DNA of 56,712 bases from an uncultured Pelagibacteraceae bacterium (lineage in GTDB: Bacteria; Pseudomonadota; Alphaproteobacteria; Pelagibacterales; Pelagibacteraceae), in assembly GCA_902517495.1 (NCBI GenBank), contig CABYCO010000005.1:1-56712 (forward strand). Reading direction: 5' to 3'. The notes under the pieces are model-generated. The model was not told the DNA's origin. It ran no database searches and worked only from the letters and a program-made list of their open reading frames with translations. Each line of letters begins with the position of its first letter. Position 1 is the stretch's first letter. This document shows positions 7,265 through 15,922 of the stretch, piece by piece. Made by a program: the position numbers and the translations under genes.

Positions 7265-9292
7265 TTAATTAATCTGGTCTTTTTGTAATTCTTTTAGTGG
7301 TATGTGGCATCTGATGGAGTTTCCACTGTTAGTTATTTGCCATGTTGGTACCTCATTTTTACAAATATCTCCTAATATTCTTGAACATCTCCCTTGAAAA
7401 CTACATCCTTTTTGAGGTGGTTTTTCTTCTACAATATCTTCGGCAACTAATTTTGGTTTGATATCTGGATCTGGTTCCAACACTGCTCCTAATAAAACCT
7501 CAGTATAAGGGTGTGATGGAAATTGATAAACATCTTTTGATGGTCCCACTTCACACAATCTTCCTTGATAAAGAACAGCAACTCTATCACTTATAGCTCT
7601 TACGACAGCTAAATCATGAGATACAAATATATATGTAGTTCCAAAATCTTCTTTAAGTTGTTGTAACAAATTTAATACGGCCGCCTGAACTGATACGTCT
7701 AATGCAGATGTTACCTCATCACATAATATAATATCTGGTTTAGCTGCAAAAGCTCTTGCAACTGCAACTCTCTGTTTTTCACCACCAGATAATTGTCTAG
7801 GGTACCTAGACATATAAAATTCTCCAAGTCTTACTTTTTGTAATAGGTCTATAATATTTTTTTTTAATTCTTCGCCCTTTAAACCAAAATATAACTTCAA
7901 TGGTTGTGCTATTATTTCTTCAACAGTATGGTTTGGGTTTAAAGACTCATCTGGATTTTGAAAAATTAATTGAATAATTCTTAAATCATTGGGATCTCTC
8001 TCTTTAAGGTCAGATGATAAATTTCTATTTTGATCAAATTTTATTATTCCACCTTTGGTTCTGAGCAACCCAGCAATAGATTTAAGAATTGTTGACTTTC
8101 CACTACCTGACTCTCCAACAAGAGCTATAGTTTCACCCTTCTTAATATTAATATTGATATCTTTAACAGTTGGGTTGTCATCAGAAATTCTATTTAATAC
8201 TTGGTCTAAAAGTTTTTGTTTAGCGTAACTTATTGAAACTTCTGAAAGGTTTAATATTTCTTTATCCTGTGTACTTGTCTTAATTTCATTTACAGTTTGA
8301 TTAACCTGACTGTCATTCATTAAACTCTTATGATTAAAACATCTAACACTAGTGTTTAATTCCTCTAAGTACTCAAGTTGAGGTGAGTTATTTTTACATT
8401 TTTCTTCTGAAAAATCACACCTATCAAAGAAACTGCAGCCCCTATGTATTGTTCCAGGTTGAGGTTGGCTACCAGGCATTGATTGTGGAAGTCCTGCTAG
8501 TGATAATTTTGGGATAGATTTGAGCAAACCATAGGTATACGGATGAATTGGTTTTTTAAGAATATCTCTTGAGGGCCCTTCTAATACTATTTCACCAGAA
8601 TACATTACGATAATACGATCACTTACTTGAGCTATTGCTCCCAGGTCATGGCTTACATAAACCATTGATGTTCCTGTATCTTTAGCAATGAAATTAAGTA
8701 GTTCTAAAACGTGAGCTTGTGTTGTTACATCTAAGCCAGTAGTGGGCTCATCTAAAAGAAGTAAATCAGGAGTTCCAGCTAATGCCATTGCAACCGCAAC
8801 TCTTTGTTGTTGTCCTCCTGAAAGTTCATGAGGATATCGAAGGGCAATTGTTTCTGGTGAAGGAAGTCTCACTTTATTTAATAATTCAGAAATTTTTTTT
8901 TCTCTTTCTTCCTCTTTTAAATCAGAATGCAACTGTAATGCCTCATCAATTTGATAACCTATTTTTAAATTTGGTGTCAATGCCTGCCCAGCATTTTGTG
9001 GTATCATCGCTATTTTTCTACCTCTGATTTTTTCCAAATCTCTATTTTTCATTTTTAAAAGATTTGAGGAATTGAATTCACATTCTCCACCAATTGTATA
9101 GAGACCATGCTTGACATACCCCATCATTGCTAATGCTAGAGTACTTTTTCCAGATCCAGACTCTCCAACAATACCAACGGTTTCACCTTTTTTAATATTT
9201 GTACTTATGTTTCTTAGTATTAAAATCTCTTCACCTTTTTTACTTTTAAATCCAATGGATAAATTTTTTACTTTTTGAATTATTTCAGTCAT
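7265..9292 (-). CDS. Fused DppD-DppF-type ABC ATPase
   Basis: This 675-residue protein carries both ATPase subunits of a peptide-type importer in one chain. Each half has a Walker A (GESGSGKST, near residues 43 and 395), an ABC signature (LSGGQQQRV and LSGGEKQRV) and a Walker B (LLLLDEPTTGLD and IILCDEVTSALD). Each half also ends in the cysteine-containing C-terminal domain of oligopeptide/dipeptide transporters (CSFFDRCDF and CSFQGRCSR). It is last in the operon, 2 bases after the DppC-type permease. Such fusions are known (for example GsiA of the glutathione importer). The cargo may be a dipeptide or another small peptide-like compound. Confidence 0.9.
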   Translation of the reverse strand: MTEIIQKVKNLSIGFKSKKGEEILILRNISTNIKKGETVGIVGESGSGKSTLALAMMGYVKHGLYTIGGECEFNSSNLLKMKNRDLEKIRGRKIAMIPQNAGQALTPNLKIGYQIDEALQLHSDLKEEEREKKISELLNKVRLPSPETIALRYPHELSGGQQQRVAVAMALAGTPDLLLLDEPTTGLDVTTQAHVLELLNFIAKDTGTSMVYVSHDLGAIAQVSDRIIVMYSGEIVLEGPSRDILKKPIHPYTYGLLKSIPKLSLAGLPQSMPGSQPQPGTIHRGCSFFDRCDFSEEKCKNNSPQLEYLEELNTSVRCFNHKSLMNDSQVNQTVNEIKTSTQDKEILNLSEVSISYAKQKLLDQVLNRISDDNPTVKDININIKKGETIALVGESGSGKSTILKSIAGLLRTKGGIIKFDQNRNLSSDLKERDPNDLRIIQLIFQNPDESLNPNHTVEEIIAQPLKLYFGLKGEELKKNIIDLLQKVRLGEFYMSRYPRQLSGGEKQRVAVARAFAAKPDIILCDEVTSALDVSVQAAVLNLLQQLKEDFGTTYIFVSHDLAVVRAISDRVAVLYQGRLCEVGPSKDVYQFPSHPYTEVLLGAVLEPDPDIKPKLVAEDIVEEKPPQKGCSFQGRCSRILGDICKNEVPTWQITNSGNSIRCHIPLKELQKDQIN

Positions 9293-9294
9293 TT

Positions 9295-10188
9295 TTAAAC
9301 TGGAGCTTTTGTTGATCTATCTATACCTAATGCTTTAGCAAAAGCATCGGCTGTCAAATTGATACCAATTATTAAGCTGCTTAAACCAACTATTGGAGCT
9401 ATCACTGACCAATAAGCAAAAGACATTAGACCTCTGGCGTTTGATATCATCAATCCCCAATCTGGAGTTGGGGGACTGACACCAAAACCTAAAAATGACA
9501 ACGAACTAAAGCCAAGTAGCATCCATGACCATCTCATTGCACCTTCCACTAAAATTGCATCTCTTACATTTGGAATTATCTCATTCCATATAATTGAAAA
9601 ATTACTGTGACCCCTTGCTCTAGCGGATACAATAAAGTCTTTTGCAATAACATCATGGGTTGCAGCTCTTGCTACTCTTACAATTCCTTTACCATAAAAG
9701 AAACCCAAAGCCGGTATTAGTACTTCAGTTGATGTTCCTAACAATGAAACAATTAATAACATTGCTAATATCCACGGTATAGATAAAAATGCATCAACAA
9801 TTCTCATAACTATATCGTCAGTTTTTCCACCAACTAGTCCACAAAAAATTCCTAATAGACCACCCCAAAGTAGCGCTATCAAAGATCCAAAGAAGGTAAT
9901 TGTTAAAGCTGTTCTTCCACCTAAAATTGTTCTAGTAAAAACATCTCTTCCAAGATCATCAGTTCCAAACCAATACTCAGCAGAAGGAGCCTGTAGCATT
10001 AAAGTTGGGTTTATTGCTTTAAAATCATATGGCGCAACATAAGGACTAATAAATGCAAGAATTACATGGAAAATCAGTATACTTAAACCAATAAATCCTG
10101 ATGGTCTTGAGGCCATTGTAATTATTATCTCAGAGACCTTTGCGAAATTACTTTTCTTTTCTTCCTGATAAATATTATCTAATTTCAT
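9295..10188 (-). CDS. dppC: Peptide-type ABC permease, DppC family
   Basis: This 297-residue inner-membrane permease has about six membrane segments. The N-terminal FIGLSILIFHVILAFISPYV segment and the following YWFGTDDLGRDVFTR (about 78-92) are typical of DppC/OppC. The coupling loop (ARARGHSNFSIIWNEIIPN, about 190-208) is the EAA motif that contacts the ATPase, and the C-terminus carries PPTPDWGLM. It pairs with the DppB-type permease one base upstream. Transport substrate cannot be inferred from the permease itself. Confidence 0.88.
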   Translation of the reverse strand: MKLDNIYQEEKKSNFAKVSEIIITMASRPSGFIGLSILIFHVILAFISPYVAPYDFKAINPTLMLQAPSAEYWFGTDDLGRDVFTRTILGGRTALTITFFGSLIALLWGGLLGIFCGLVGGKTDDIVMRIVDAFLSIPWILAMLLIVSLLGTSTEVLIPALGFFYGKGIVRVARAATHDVIAKDFIVSARARGHSNFSIIWNEIIPNVRDAILVEGAMRWSWMLLGFSSLSFLGFGVSPPTPDWGLMISNARGLMSFAYWSVIAPIVGLSSLIIGINLTADAFAKALGIDRSTKAPV

Positions 10189-10189
10189 A

Positions 10190-11146
10190 TTATTTTCTTA
10201 TCTGTAACGTCTTTAATCTTGGGTTGAGCATCAATGTCATTAAATCCGCCAGTAAATTTATACTAACATATATAGATGCAAGAATTATTGCTAATGCTTG
10301 AACTGTAGGTAAATCTCTATTTGAAATAGACTCAATAACTAACCTTCCAAGACCAGGATAATTAAATACAACCTCAGTTACAACAACACCACCTAAAAGC
10401 CATGCAATTGTTAAAGCTACAACATTAATAGCGGGTAACAACGCATTTGGTAAAACATGTTTAAAAACCATTTTCCAATACGGAACACCTTTTAAAATTG
10501 CCATTTGGACGTATTCGCTTGCCATAACTTGAATGACGCTTGATCTCACCATCCTAGCCATATGCGCTGTCATAATCATTGCAATAGCGATTACTGGTAA
10601 AATAATATTTGGTAATAGTTCTAATAATGAAACATCAGTTGGAACAATTACAATTCCCGGTAACCACTCTAACCATATTGCGATTATTAATATTAATAAA
10701 GTAGCACTGATAAACTCTGGAATAGTCATAGCAAATATAGTTACTGTTGAAATTGCAACATCAGGTAATTTATCTCTCCAAAGAGCAGTTACAATTCCAA
10801 GTATTAAAGCAATTGGTATACCAATAAAAATAGCAGCTGAGGCTAGAACTAATGAATTTTTAATACGTGGCCCTAGAACCTCTTTGATCGGCATTTCTCC
10901 ACTCAATGAATAACCAAAGTCTCCTTGAATAGCATTTACTGCCCAGGATACATATCTCTCATATGCAGGAACATTCAAACCTAATCTTCTATAACAAGCC
11001 TCTAATTGTTCTCCAAAAGCTTGTCTTTCAAGATATGTCGTACAAGCGTCACCAGGTAAAATTTCTGTTCCAACAAAAGTGATTAGAGATACGATAAATA
11101 AAGTTATTAGACCTAATAGAATTCTCTTTATAATTAAAAAAAGCAT
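10190..11146 (-). CDS. dppB: Peptide-type ABC permease, DppB family
   Basis: This 318-residue inner-membrane permease of the DppB/OppB type begins with a signal-anchor helix (residues 9-29) followed by GDACTTYLERQ and YERYVSWAVNAIQGDFGYSLS, the usual periplasmic loop. The EAA-type coupling loop MAILKGVPYWKMVFKHVLPN is at about 211-230, and the C-terminal NYPGLGRLVIES motif is present. It is the first permease gene after the binding-protein gene, with an 82-base gap that holds a perfect hairpin (11191-11220). It forms the membrane channel together with the DppC-type protein. Confidence 0.88.
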   Translation of the reverse strand: MLFLIIKRILLGLITLFIVSLITFVGTEILPGDACTTYLERQAFGEQLEACYRRLGLNVPAYERYVSWAVNAIQGDFGYSLSGEMPIKEVLGPRIKNSLVLASAAIFIGIPIALILGIVTALWRDKLPDVAISTVTIFAMTIPEFISATLLILIIAIWLEWLPGIVIVPTDVSLLELLPNIILPVIAIAMIMTAHMARMVRSSVIQVMASEYVQMAILKGVPYWKMVFKHVLPNALLPAINVVALTIAWLLGGVVVTEVVFNYPGLGRLVIESISNRDLPTVQALAIILASIYVSINLLADLMTLMLNPRLKTLQIRK

Positions 11147-11190
11147 AAGAATACTTAAATTTTAAATTATTTATATAGAAATGAAAGAGG

Positions 11191-11220
11191 TTTTACAGGC
11201 CTACTTAAAGGCCTGTAAAA
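11191..11220 (-). terminator. Hairpin between binding-protein and permease genes
   Basis: An 11-base perfect inverted repeat (TTTTACAGGCC at 11191-11201 and GGCCTGTAAAA at 11210-11220) encloses an 8-base loop. It lies just after the stop codon of the binding-protein gene and about 45 bases before the dppB start. No T-tract follows on the minus strand, so it is more likely to be a 3'-end stabiliser or partial processing block than a classic terminator. Either would leave more binding protein than permease. Confidence 0.6.
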
Positions 11221-11228
11221 CAAAATTA

Positions 11229-12716
11229 TTATTGAACGCTAACTGTGTGCCATCTAATTGAAAAATACTCAACTTCATCGAGATTTTTCACTTTAGAAGA
11301 TGTGACAACCAGTCTAGATACATGGTAAGGAATCATAGTTCCAGACTCTTCCCATAGTGTTTTCTGAGCATTGATATATGCTGCTTTTCTTTTGCTAAAT
11401 TTTAACTCTCCTCTGGCTTCAGCTAAATTTTTGTCAAAAGATGCACTTTTATAGAAAGACTCGTTCCATTTTGCTCCGCTATGATAAGCTTCGTGCAAAA
11501 TACTGTCTGCAGGTCTTTCATTCCAACGTGTCATTGCTACAGCCTTTTTCATCCAAGTTTCATTCCAATAACTTTTTGAAGGTGTCATTTGGATGTCAGC
11601 TCTGATGTTAGCTTTTGCAAATTGTTGTTGTAAAACCTCAGCAATAGTTGGCCAAGTTGGTTCTTTTGTAGAGACGTGAATTGTCATATCTATTCCATCT
11701 GGATAACCTGCCTCAGCAAGTAATTTTTTTGCAGTTGCTGGTTGAGGTGGACAACTCTTTTTCATTCTATATTGGTCTGAAGGTGCAACAGGAGTATCGC
11801 AAGATACTGTTGCTGCTCCAGCCATAACTAGATCAACTAATTCTTGTCTATCTACAGCTATTCTGACAGCTTTTCTTACTCTTACATCATCAAATGGTGC
11901 AACGTCAGTTCTCATTACCATACCTCTCCAATTTCCTGTAGGTATAACTGAAACATTAAACTTTGAATTACCATCAAATATTTTTTTCTGATTGAATGGA
12001 ACATATCTATTCATATCAATTTGACCAGTAAGTAGAGCTTGAATTCTAGCTTGACCATCTGGGATAGCTATTACATGTACTTCAGCAAGTTTAGGTGCTC
12101 CTTCCCAATAGTCTGGGTTTGCTTTAAGAATTGTTGTTCCCTCAGCATCAAACTTTTCGACTATAAAAGGTCCAGTTCCAATACCAGTTTTTCCAATAGT
12201 ATCACCTGATCCACTAGGTATCATTCGTAGTCTATAATCAGTTAATAAAAGTGGAAAATCTGCAAAAGATGTATTCAACTTCATTTTAACTGTGTGTGAG
12301 TCTACAATCTCGATATCTGTTACTGCACTCATACTTTTCTTTGCGGGAGAACCTATTTCAGGATCTTTAACTCTCATCAAAGAATATTTTACATCCTCTG
12401 CGTCAAAATCAGATCCATCGTGGAATTTAACACCTTTTCTTAAGTTAAAAGTCCATTCTGTTGCATCTGCATTTCCTGACCAGTCAGTTGCAAGCTCAGG
12501 AGATGTAACCCCTTTAAGATCTTTTCTAACAAGACGGTTCTGTGTCATTATTACTACCTGAAACAGTCGTCCTTTAGTAATTGCGTCTAAATTTGTATCT
12601 TTTCCAAAACCAACATCATGAGATAATTTAAAAACTCCACTTGATGCATTGGCAAAAGAAAACGTTACAAATAGTGATACCAATGAAACTGATATCAATT
12701 TAAAAATGTTTTTCAT
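11229..12716 (-). CDS. Peptide-type periplasmic binding protein (SBP family 5)
   Basis: This 495-residue solute-binding protein belongs to the DppA/OppA family (SBP_bac_5). Residues 1-24 form a signal peptide ending ANA. The family signature is visible as LATDWSGNADATEWTFNLRK (about 74-93), followed by GVKFHDGSDFDAEDVKYSL. It also shows GTGPF and DVRVRKAVRIAVDRQ. It would capture a peptide, nickel-like complex or other cargo in the periplasm and hand it to the DppB/DppC permeases encoded downstream. It has a good Shine-Dalgarno sequence (GAGAGG at 12727-12722). It is divergent from a seven-gene catabolic operon starting at 12832, which may use its cargo. Confidence 0.9.
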   Translation of the reverse strand: MKNIFKLISVSLVSLFVTFSFANASSGVFKLSHDVGFGKDTNLDAITKGRLFQVVIMTQNRLVRKDLKGVTSPELATDWSGNADATEWTFNLRKGVKFHDGSDFDAEDVKYSLMRVKDPEIGSPAKKSMSAVTDIEIVDSHTVKMKLNTSFADFPLLLTDYRLRMIPSGSGDTIGKTGIGTGPFIVEKFDAEGTTILKANPDYWEGAPKLAEVHVIAIPDGQARIQALLTGQIDMNRYVPFNQKKIFDGNSKFNVSVIPTGNWRGMVMRTDVAPFDDVRVRKAVRIAVDRQELVDLVMAGAATVSCDTPVAPSDQYRMKKSCPPQPATAKKLLAEAGYPDGIDMTIHVSTKEPTWPTIAEVLQQQFAKANIRADIQMTPSKSYWNETWMKKAVAMTRWNERPADSILHEAYHSGAKWNESFYKSASFDKNLAEARGELKFSKRKAAYINAQKTLWEESGTMIPYHVSRLVVTSSKVKNLDEVEYFSIRWHTVSVQ

Positions 12717-12831
12717 AATTTCCTCTCTTTAAAAAAATAAAAGGTAACAATTAGCAACTTATATAGCAACAGTGAAAATGGTTCTTTTTTATTTGTTTTA
12801 TTGATGTATTTTGATTATTTAAAAAAAAGTA
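12717..12831. promoter_or_regulatory. Divergent intergenic region, Dpp importer/GcvT operon
   Basis: These 115 bases are the only room for promoters of both the importer operon (minus) and the seven-gene operon (plus). The ribosome-binding site of the importer gene (AGAGAGGA, 12728-12721) lies at the left edge. The right part is A/T-rich with TATTTTGATTATTT at about 12806-12819, followed directly by a run of A and the ATG at 12832; no Shine-Dalgarno sequence precedes that start. I see no clear operator palindrome. Confidence 0.35.
12721..12727 (-). promoter_or_regulatory. Strong ribosome-binding site, Dpp binding protein
   Basis: GAGAGGA on the minus strand lies four bases from the ATG at 12716. 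It is one of the few clear Shine-Dalgarno sequences here and confirms the start of the signal peptide. Confidence 0.75.
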
Positions 12832-14061
12832 ATGAAAGATTTAATCAATAAATATAGGTTTACAGTTAAGCCTGTTAGCCTTGAAAATTCTAACTCTTTG
12901 GAGCTTGCAAGGTCAATTCAAGTTCATCCGCTAACTTATCAAGAGCTGCCTTATGACCCTGAATATTCTAATTATGCTGGAAGACTAACACTTGAGAAAT
13001 TGTCAAATGTTAGTTCCGAGGAAATGTATTGGAAAGGAAGACAAGAAATAATTTTTAGACATACTGGTGAACATCCATTTGAAATATCTGGTCCAGATTC
13101 GTTAAAGTTATTACAAAAAATATTTCCAAGAGATGTATCAAAAATATCAAAAGGAAGATGTTCTTACCAGTTTGCTTGTTATCATGATGGGGGAATGATT
13201 ACAGATGGAGTTCTATTAAAAATTGAGGAAGATAAATATTGGTTTGCTCAAGCAGATGGGGATCTTTTTTCTTGGTACAAAGCTCATTCTAAAAATATGG
13301 ATGTTCAAATAAAAGATCCTGAAGTATGGGTAAGTCAGATTCAAGGCCCTTTATCAATGAAACTTTTAGAAAATATAGCAGACGGATTTTCTGAAAATGA
13401 CTGGAAATATTTTGATTGGAAAGAATTACAAATCTTAGATCAAAAAGTAATTGTAAGTCGAAGTGGTTTTACAAATGAACTAGGTTGGGAAATTTATTTT
13501 CGACCTGAAAATGAAACTGAAAAAGTTGGAGATTACATTCTTGAGGAGGGAAAAAAATTAGGTATGATTTTAGTAGCCACTCCTGGTTTTAGATGTAGAA
13601 GAATTGAGGCGGGTCTACTATCTGCAGGACAAGACTTTTCAAAAAAAACAAATCCTTTTTCAGTTGGTCTTGGGCGTTTTATAAATTTTGATAAAGAAGA
13701 TTTTATTGGGAAAGAAGCTCTCATGACATCAGATAAAAAATGCAAGACATGGGGAATTAGAGTTACAGAGGGAACTGCTATTAAAGGTGAAAGTATTAAA
13801 ATAAATGAAAAAAATATTGGTAAAATAACTTCTAGTACTTGGTCGCCATATCAAATTTGTGGAGTTGGTATTGTACACCTCGATAATAGTGAAAATGGAC
13901 CAGGAGATGTTGTCGATGTTAAATGCACTGATGGAAAAGTACATAAAGGAGAAATCTGTAAATTGCCAATGTATGATGCAAAAGGAGAAATTGTTAGAGG
14001 TCTAAATAGAAATATTCCTAAAGTGCCTAATCCTTGGGCTGGTATTAAAACCACAAATTAA
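12832..14061 (+). CDS. GcvT-family folate-dependent methyltransferase/demethylase
   Basis: This 409-residue protein belongs to the aminomethyltransferase (GcvT/DmdA) family, which moves a methyl or methylene group to tetrahydrofolate. It contains the folate-binding GcvT_N domain (about 70-300: GPDSLKLLQKIFPRD, YWFAQADGD, IQGPLSMKLL, SRSGFTNELGWEIYF, RRIEAGLLSAGQDF) and a GcvT_C barrel (about 310-390: FIGKEAL, GIRVTEG). Its ~50-residue N-terminal extension is longer than in GcvT. No gcvH or gcvP is nearby, so it is not the glycine-cleavage T protein. It leads the seven-gene operon and shares only family-level likeness with the DmdA-like protein at 18005. The methylated substrate is unknown. 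Confidence 0.8.
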   Translation: MKDLINKYRFTVKPVSLENSNSLELARSIQVHPLTYQELPYDPEYSNYAGRLTLEKLSNVSSEEMYWKGRQEIIFRHTGEHPFEISGPDSLKLLQKIFPRDVSKISKGRCSYQFACYHDGGMITDGVLLKIEEDKYWFAQADGDLFSWYKAHSKNMDVQIKDPEVWVSQIQGPLSMKLLENIADGFSENDWKYFDWKELQILDQKVIVSRSGFTNELGWEIYFRPENETEKVGDYILEEGKKLGMILVATPGFRCRRIEAGLLSAGQDFSKKTNPFSVGLGRFINFDKEDFIGKEALMTSDKKCKTWGIRVTEGTAIKGESIKINEKNIGKITSSTWSPYQICGVGIVHLDNSENGPGDVVDVKCTDGKVHKGEICKLPMYDAKGEIVRGLNRNIPKVPNPWAGIKTTN

Positions 14062-14073
14062 AAAATTTATTTA

Positions 14074-14766
14074 GTGAAGGCTAAAAAACAAATAATAGCA
14101 GTTGGAGGTGGTGGACTCACTCATAATGAAGATAGCGATTTAGATCAGTTTTTTTTAGATCAAATAAGTAAAGAAAACTGCTCTATAGGATTTTTACCAA
14201 CCGCTAGTAATGATGATTCCAGAAAAACTGAGTTATTCTACAAAAGATTTAAAAATACTAACTTTAAAGTTTCTCATTTCAATCTTGTTTCCAAAATTAA
14301 GGGTTTTGAAAACTGGATTTCAAATTTAGATGCTATTTATGTTGGTGGAGGAAATACTAAATTCATGCTCGATTTATGGAGAAAAAATAATTTATTTGAA
14401 ATTTTTAAAGAAATTTATAGCTCAGGAATAATTCTTTCTGGTGTAAGTGCTGGGGCTGCATGTTGGTTTGATTATTTTCTGACAGACTCAGATGGGCCTG
14501 GCTTCAAACCATTACGTGGCATAGGGCTTATATCTGGAAGTTTTACCCCACATTACTCAAATGCAAAAAGAGCTGATAAATACAGAGAAAATATAAAAAA
14601 TAAAACTTTACCTAGCGGTATAGCTGTAGATGATGGAGTTGCAGTACTTTTTATTGACGGAAAACCAACTGAGGTTTATTCTTCCAGAGAAAGTCATAAT
14701 GCTTATTTTGTTGATCAAAATAAACAACTTAATTTAAAAGAATATATTAAAGTTAATAATGAGTGA
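14074..14766 (+). CDS. Peptidase family S51 (peptidase E-like)
   Basis: This 230-residue protein is of the S51 family, which includes alpha-aspartyl dipeptidase (peptidase E) and cyanophycinase. The nucleophile elbow is GVSAGAAC with S125; H160 (SFTPHYS) is placed as the catalytic histidine; YVGGGNTKFML (90-100) is a family hallmark. It would hydrolyse a small peptide or isopeptide bond in the cytoplasm. The start is GTG at 14074, 12 bases after the GcvT-like gene, and the stop overlaps the next gene by 8 bases. Linkage to a divergent peptide-type importer suggests that the imported compound has an amide or peptide bond. Confidence 0.85.
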   Translation: MKAKKQIIAVGGGGLTHNEDSDLDQFFLDQISKENCSIGFLPTASNDDSRKTELFYKRFKNTNFKVSHFNLVSKIKGFENWISNLDAIYVGGGNTKFMLDLWRKNNLFEIFKEIYSSGIILSGVSAGAACWFDYFLTDSDGPGFKPLRGIGLISGSFTPHYSNAKRADKYRENIKNKTLPSGIAVDDGVAVLFIDGKPTEVYSSRESHNAYFVDQNKQLNLKEYIKVNNE

Positions 14767-15922
14767 TAATATTTTACCAAGTCAAAAAATTTTTAGTATT
14801 AAAGATGCAAGAGAACTGTCACGAAAACGTCTTCCGAAATTAGTTTTTGATTTTATTGATGGTGCATCAGGAGATGAAAAATTAGCAGAAATAAATAGTA
14901 GAGCTTTAGATCAAATTAGACTTGAACCTAAAGTTTTAAGAAATGTTGAAAAAAGATCTCTTAAAAAGAAAGTATTAGGTTATGAATTTGATTTTCCATT
15001 TGGTTTTGCTCCAATGGGAATGACTAATTTATCATGGCCTGGAGCAGACTCTATGTTAGCAGCTGAAAGTGCGAGAAATAATATTCCTACGTGTGTTTCT
15101 ATGGCTTCTACAACAACTTTAGAAAAAATGTATGAACTTTCAGAAGGTCACTCATGGATGCAGCTATATATATTTCAGGATGAAAATTTTGTTATGGAAC
15201 TTTTAGATAGAGCTAAAAATACTGGATACGAAGTTGCAATATTAACTGTGGATGTCCCAGTACTATCCAGACGAACTAGAGATGATAAAAATGGTTTCTC
15301 CTACCCTTTCAAGATTGGTCCAAAACAATTTTTTGATTTTGCAACTCATCCTACTTGGTCTTTATCGACTTTGCTAAGCGGCATTCCTAAACCAATGAAT
15401 TACGTAACATCTAAAAGTGGAGATGGTATTTTTAAAAGAAAAGAAAGTAGAGGTTCTACTGATTGGGATACACTTAAGAGAGTAAGAGATCAATGGAAAG
15501 GTAAACTTATAATTAAAGGAGTAATGTCTCCTGACGATGCAAAACAAATTAAGGAGGCTGGCGCTGATGCAATACAAGTTTCAAATCATGGAGGCAGACA
15601 ATTAGATAGCGCTACAGCAGCAATAAATATGCTTCCATTAATAAGAAAGTCAGTAGGTAGTGATTTCCCTTTAATTTTTGATAGTGGAATAAGAAGTGGA
15701 AGTGATATTGTAAGAGCACTTGCATTTGGTGCTGATTATGCAATGATTGGTAGGCCCGTAATGTATGCAATGGGTGCTGATGGAAGAAAAGGATTAAGGA
15801 GAATTGTGGAAATAATCAAAGAAGAAGCCAGCACGACACTTGGGTTAGTGGGATTAAACGATATTAATGATGTAACTTCTAATATAGTAATAGATAGTGC
15901 TGTAAATAAGGTAAATTACTAA
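14759..15922 (+). CDS. FMN-dependent 2-hydroxyacid dehydrogenase/oxidase
   Basis: This 387-residue protein belongs to the lactate dehydrogenase (LldD)/glycolate oxidase family of FMN enzymes, which oxidise an (S)-2-hydroxyacid to a 2-oxoacid. It has the signature SNHGGRQLD with catalytic H277 and R280, the FMN-phosphate region FDSGIRSGSDIVRAL, and VDVPVLSRRTRDDKNGF in the mid-part. Length is normal. The next gene, with no gap, encodes a ThDP enzyme that could decarboxylate or condense a 2-oxoacid, so the two probably act in sequence. Lactate, glycolate or a bulkier hydroxyacid are all possible. Confidence 0.87.
   Translation: MSDNILPSQKIFSIKDARELSRKRLPKLVFDFIDGASGDEKLAEINSRALDQIRLEPKVLRNVEKRSLKKKVLGYEFDFPFGFAPMGMTNLSWPGADSMLAAESARNNIPTCVSMASTTTLEKMYELSEGHSWMQLYIFQDENFVMELLDRAKNTGYEVAILTVDVPVLSRRTRDDKNGFSYPFKIGPKQFFDFATHPTWSLSTLLSGIPKPMNYVTSKSGDGIFKRKESRGSTDWDTLKRVRDQWKGKLIIKGVMSPDDAKQIKEAGADAIQVSNHGGRQLDSATAAINMLPLIRKSVGSDFPLIFDSGIRSGSDIVRALAFGADYAMIGRPVMYAMGADGRKGLRRIVEIIKEEASTTLGLVGLNDINDVTSNIVIDSAVNKVNY

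Noticed and set aside
10533..10913. 126-codon plus-strand frame rich in I/T/A
   Set aside because: Antisense to the DppB-type permease; hydrophobic look comes from the complement of membrane-helix codons.
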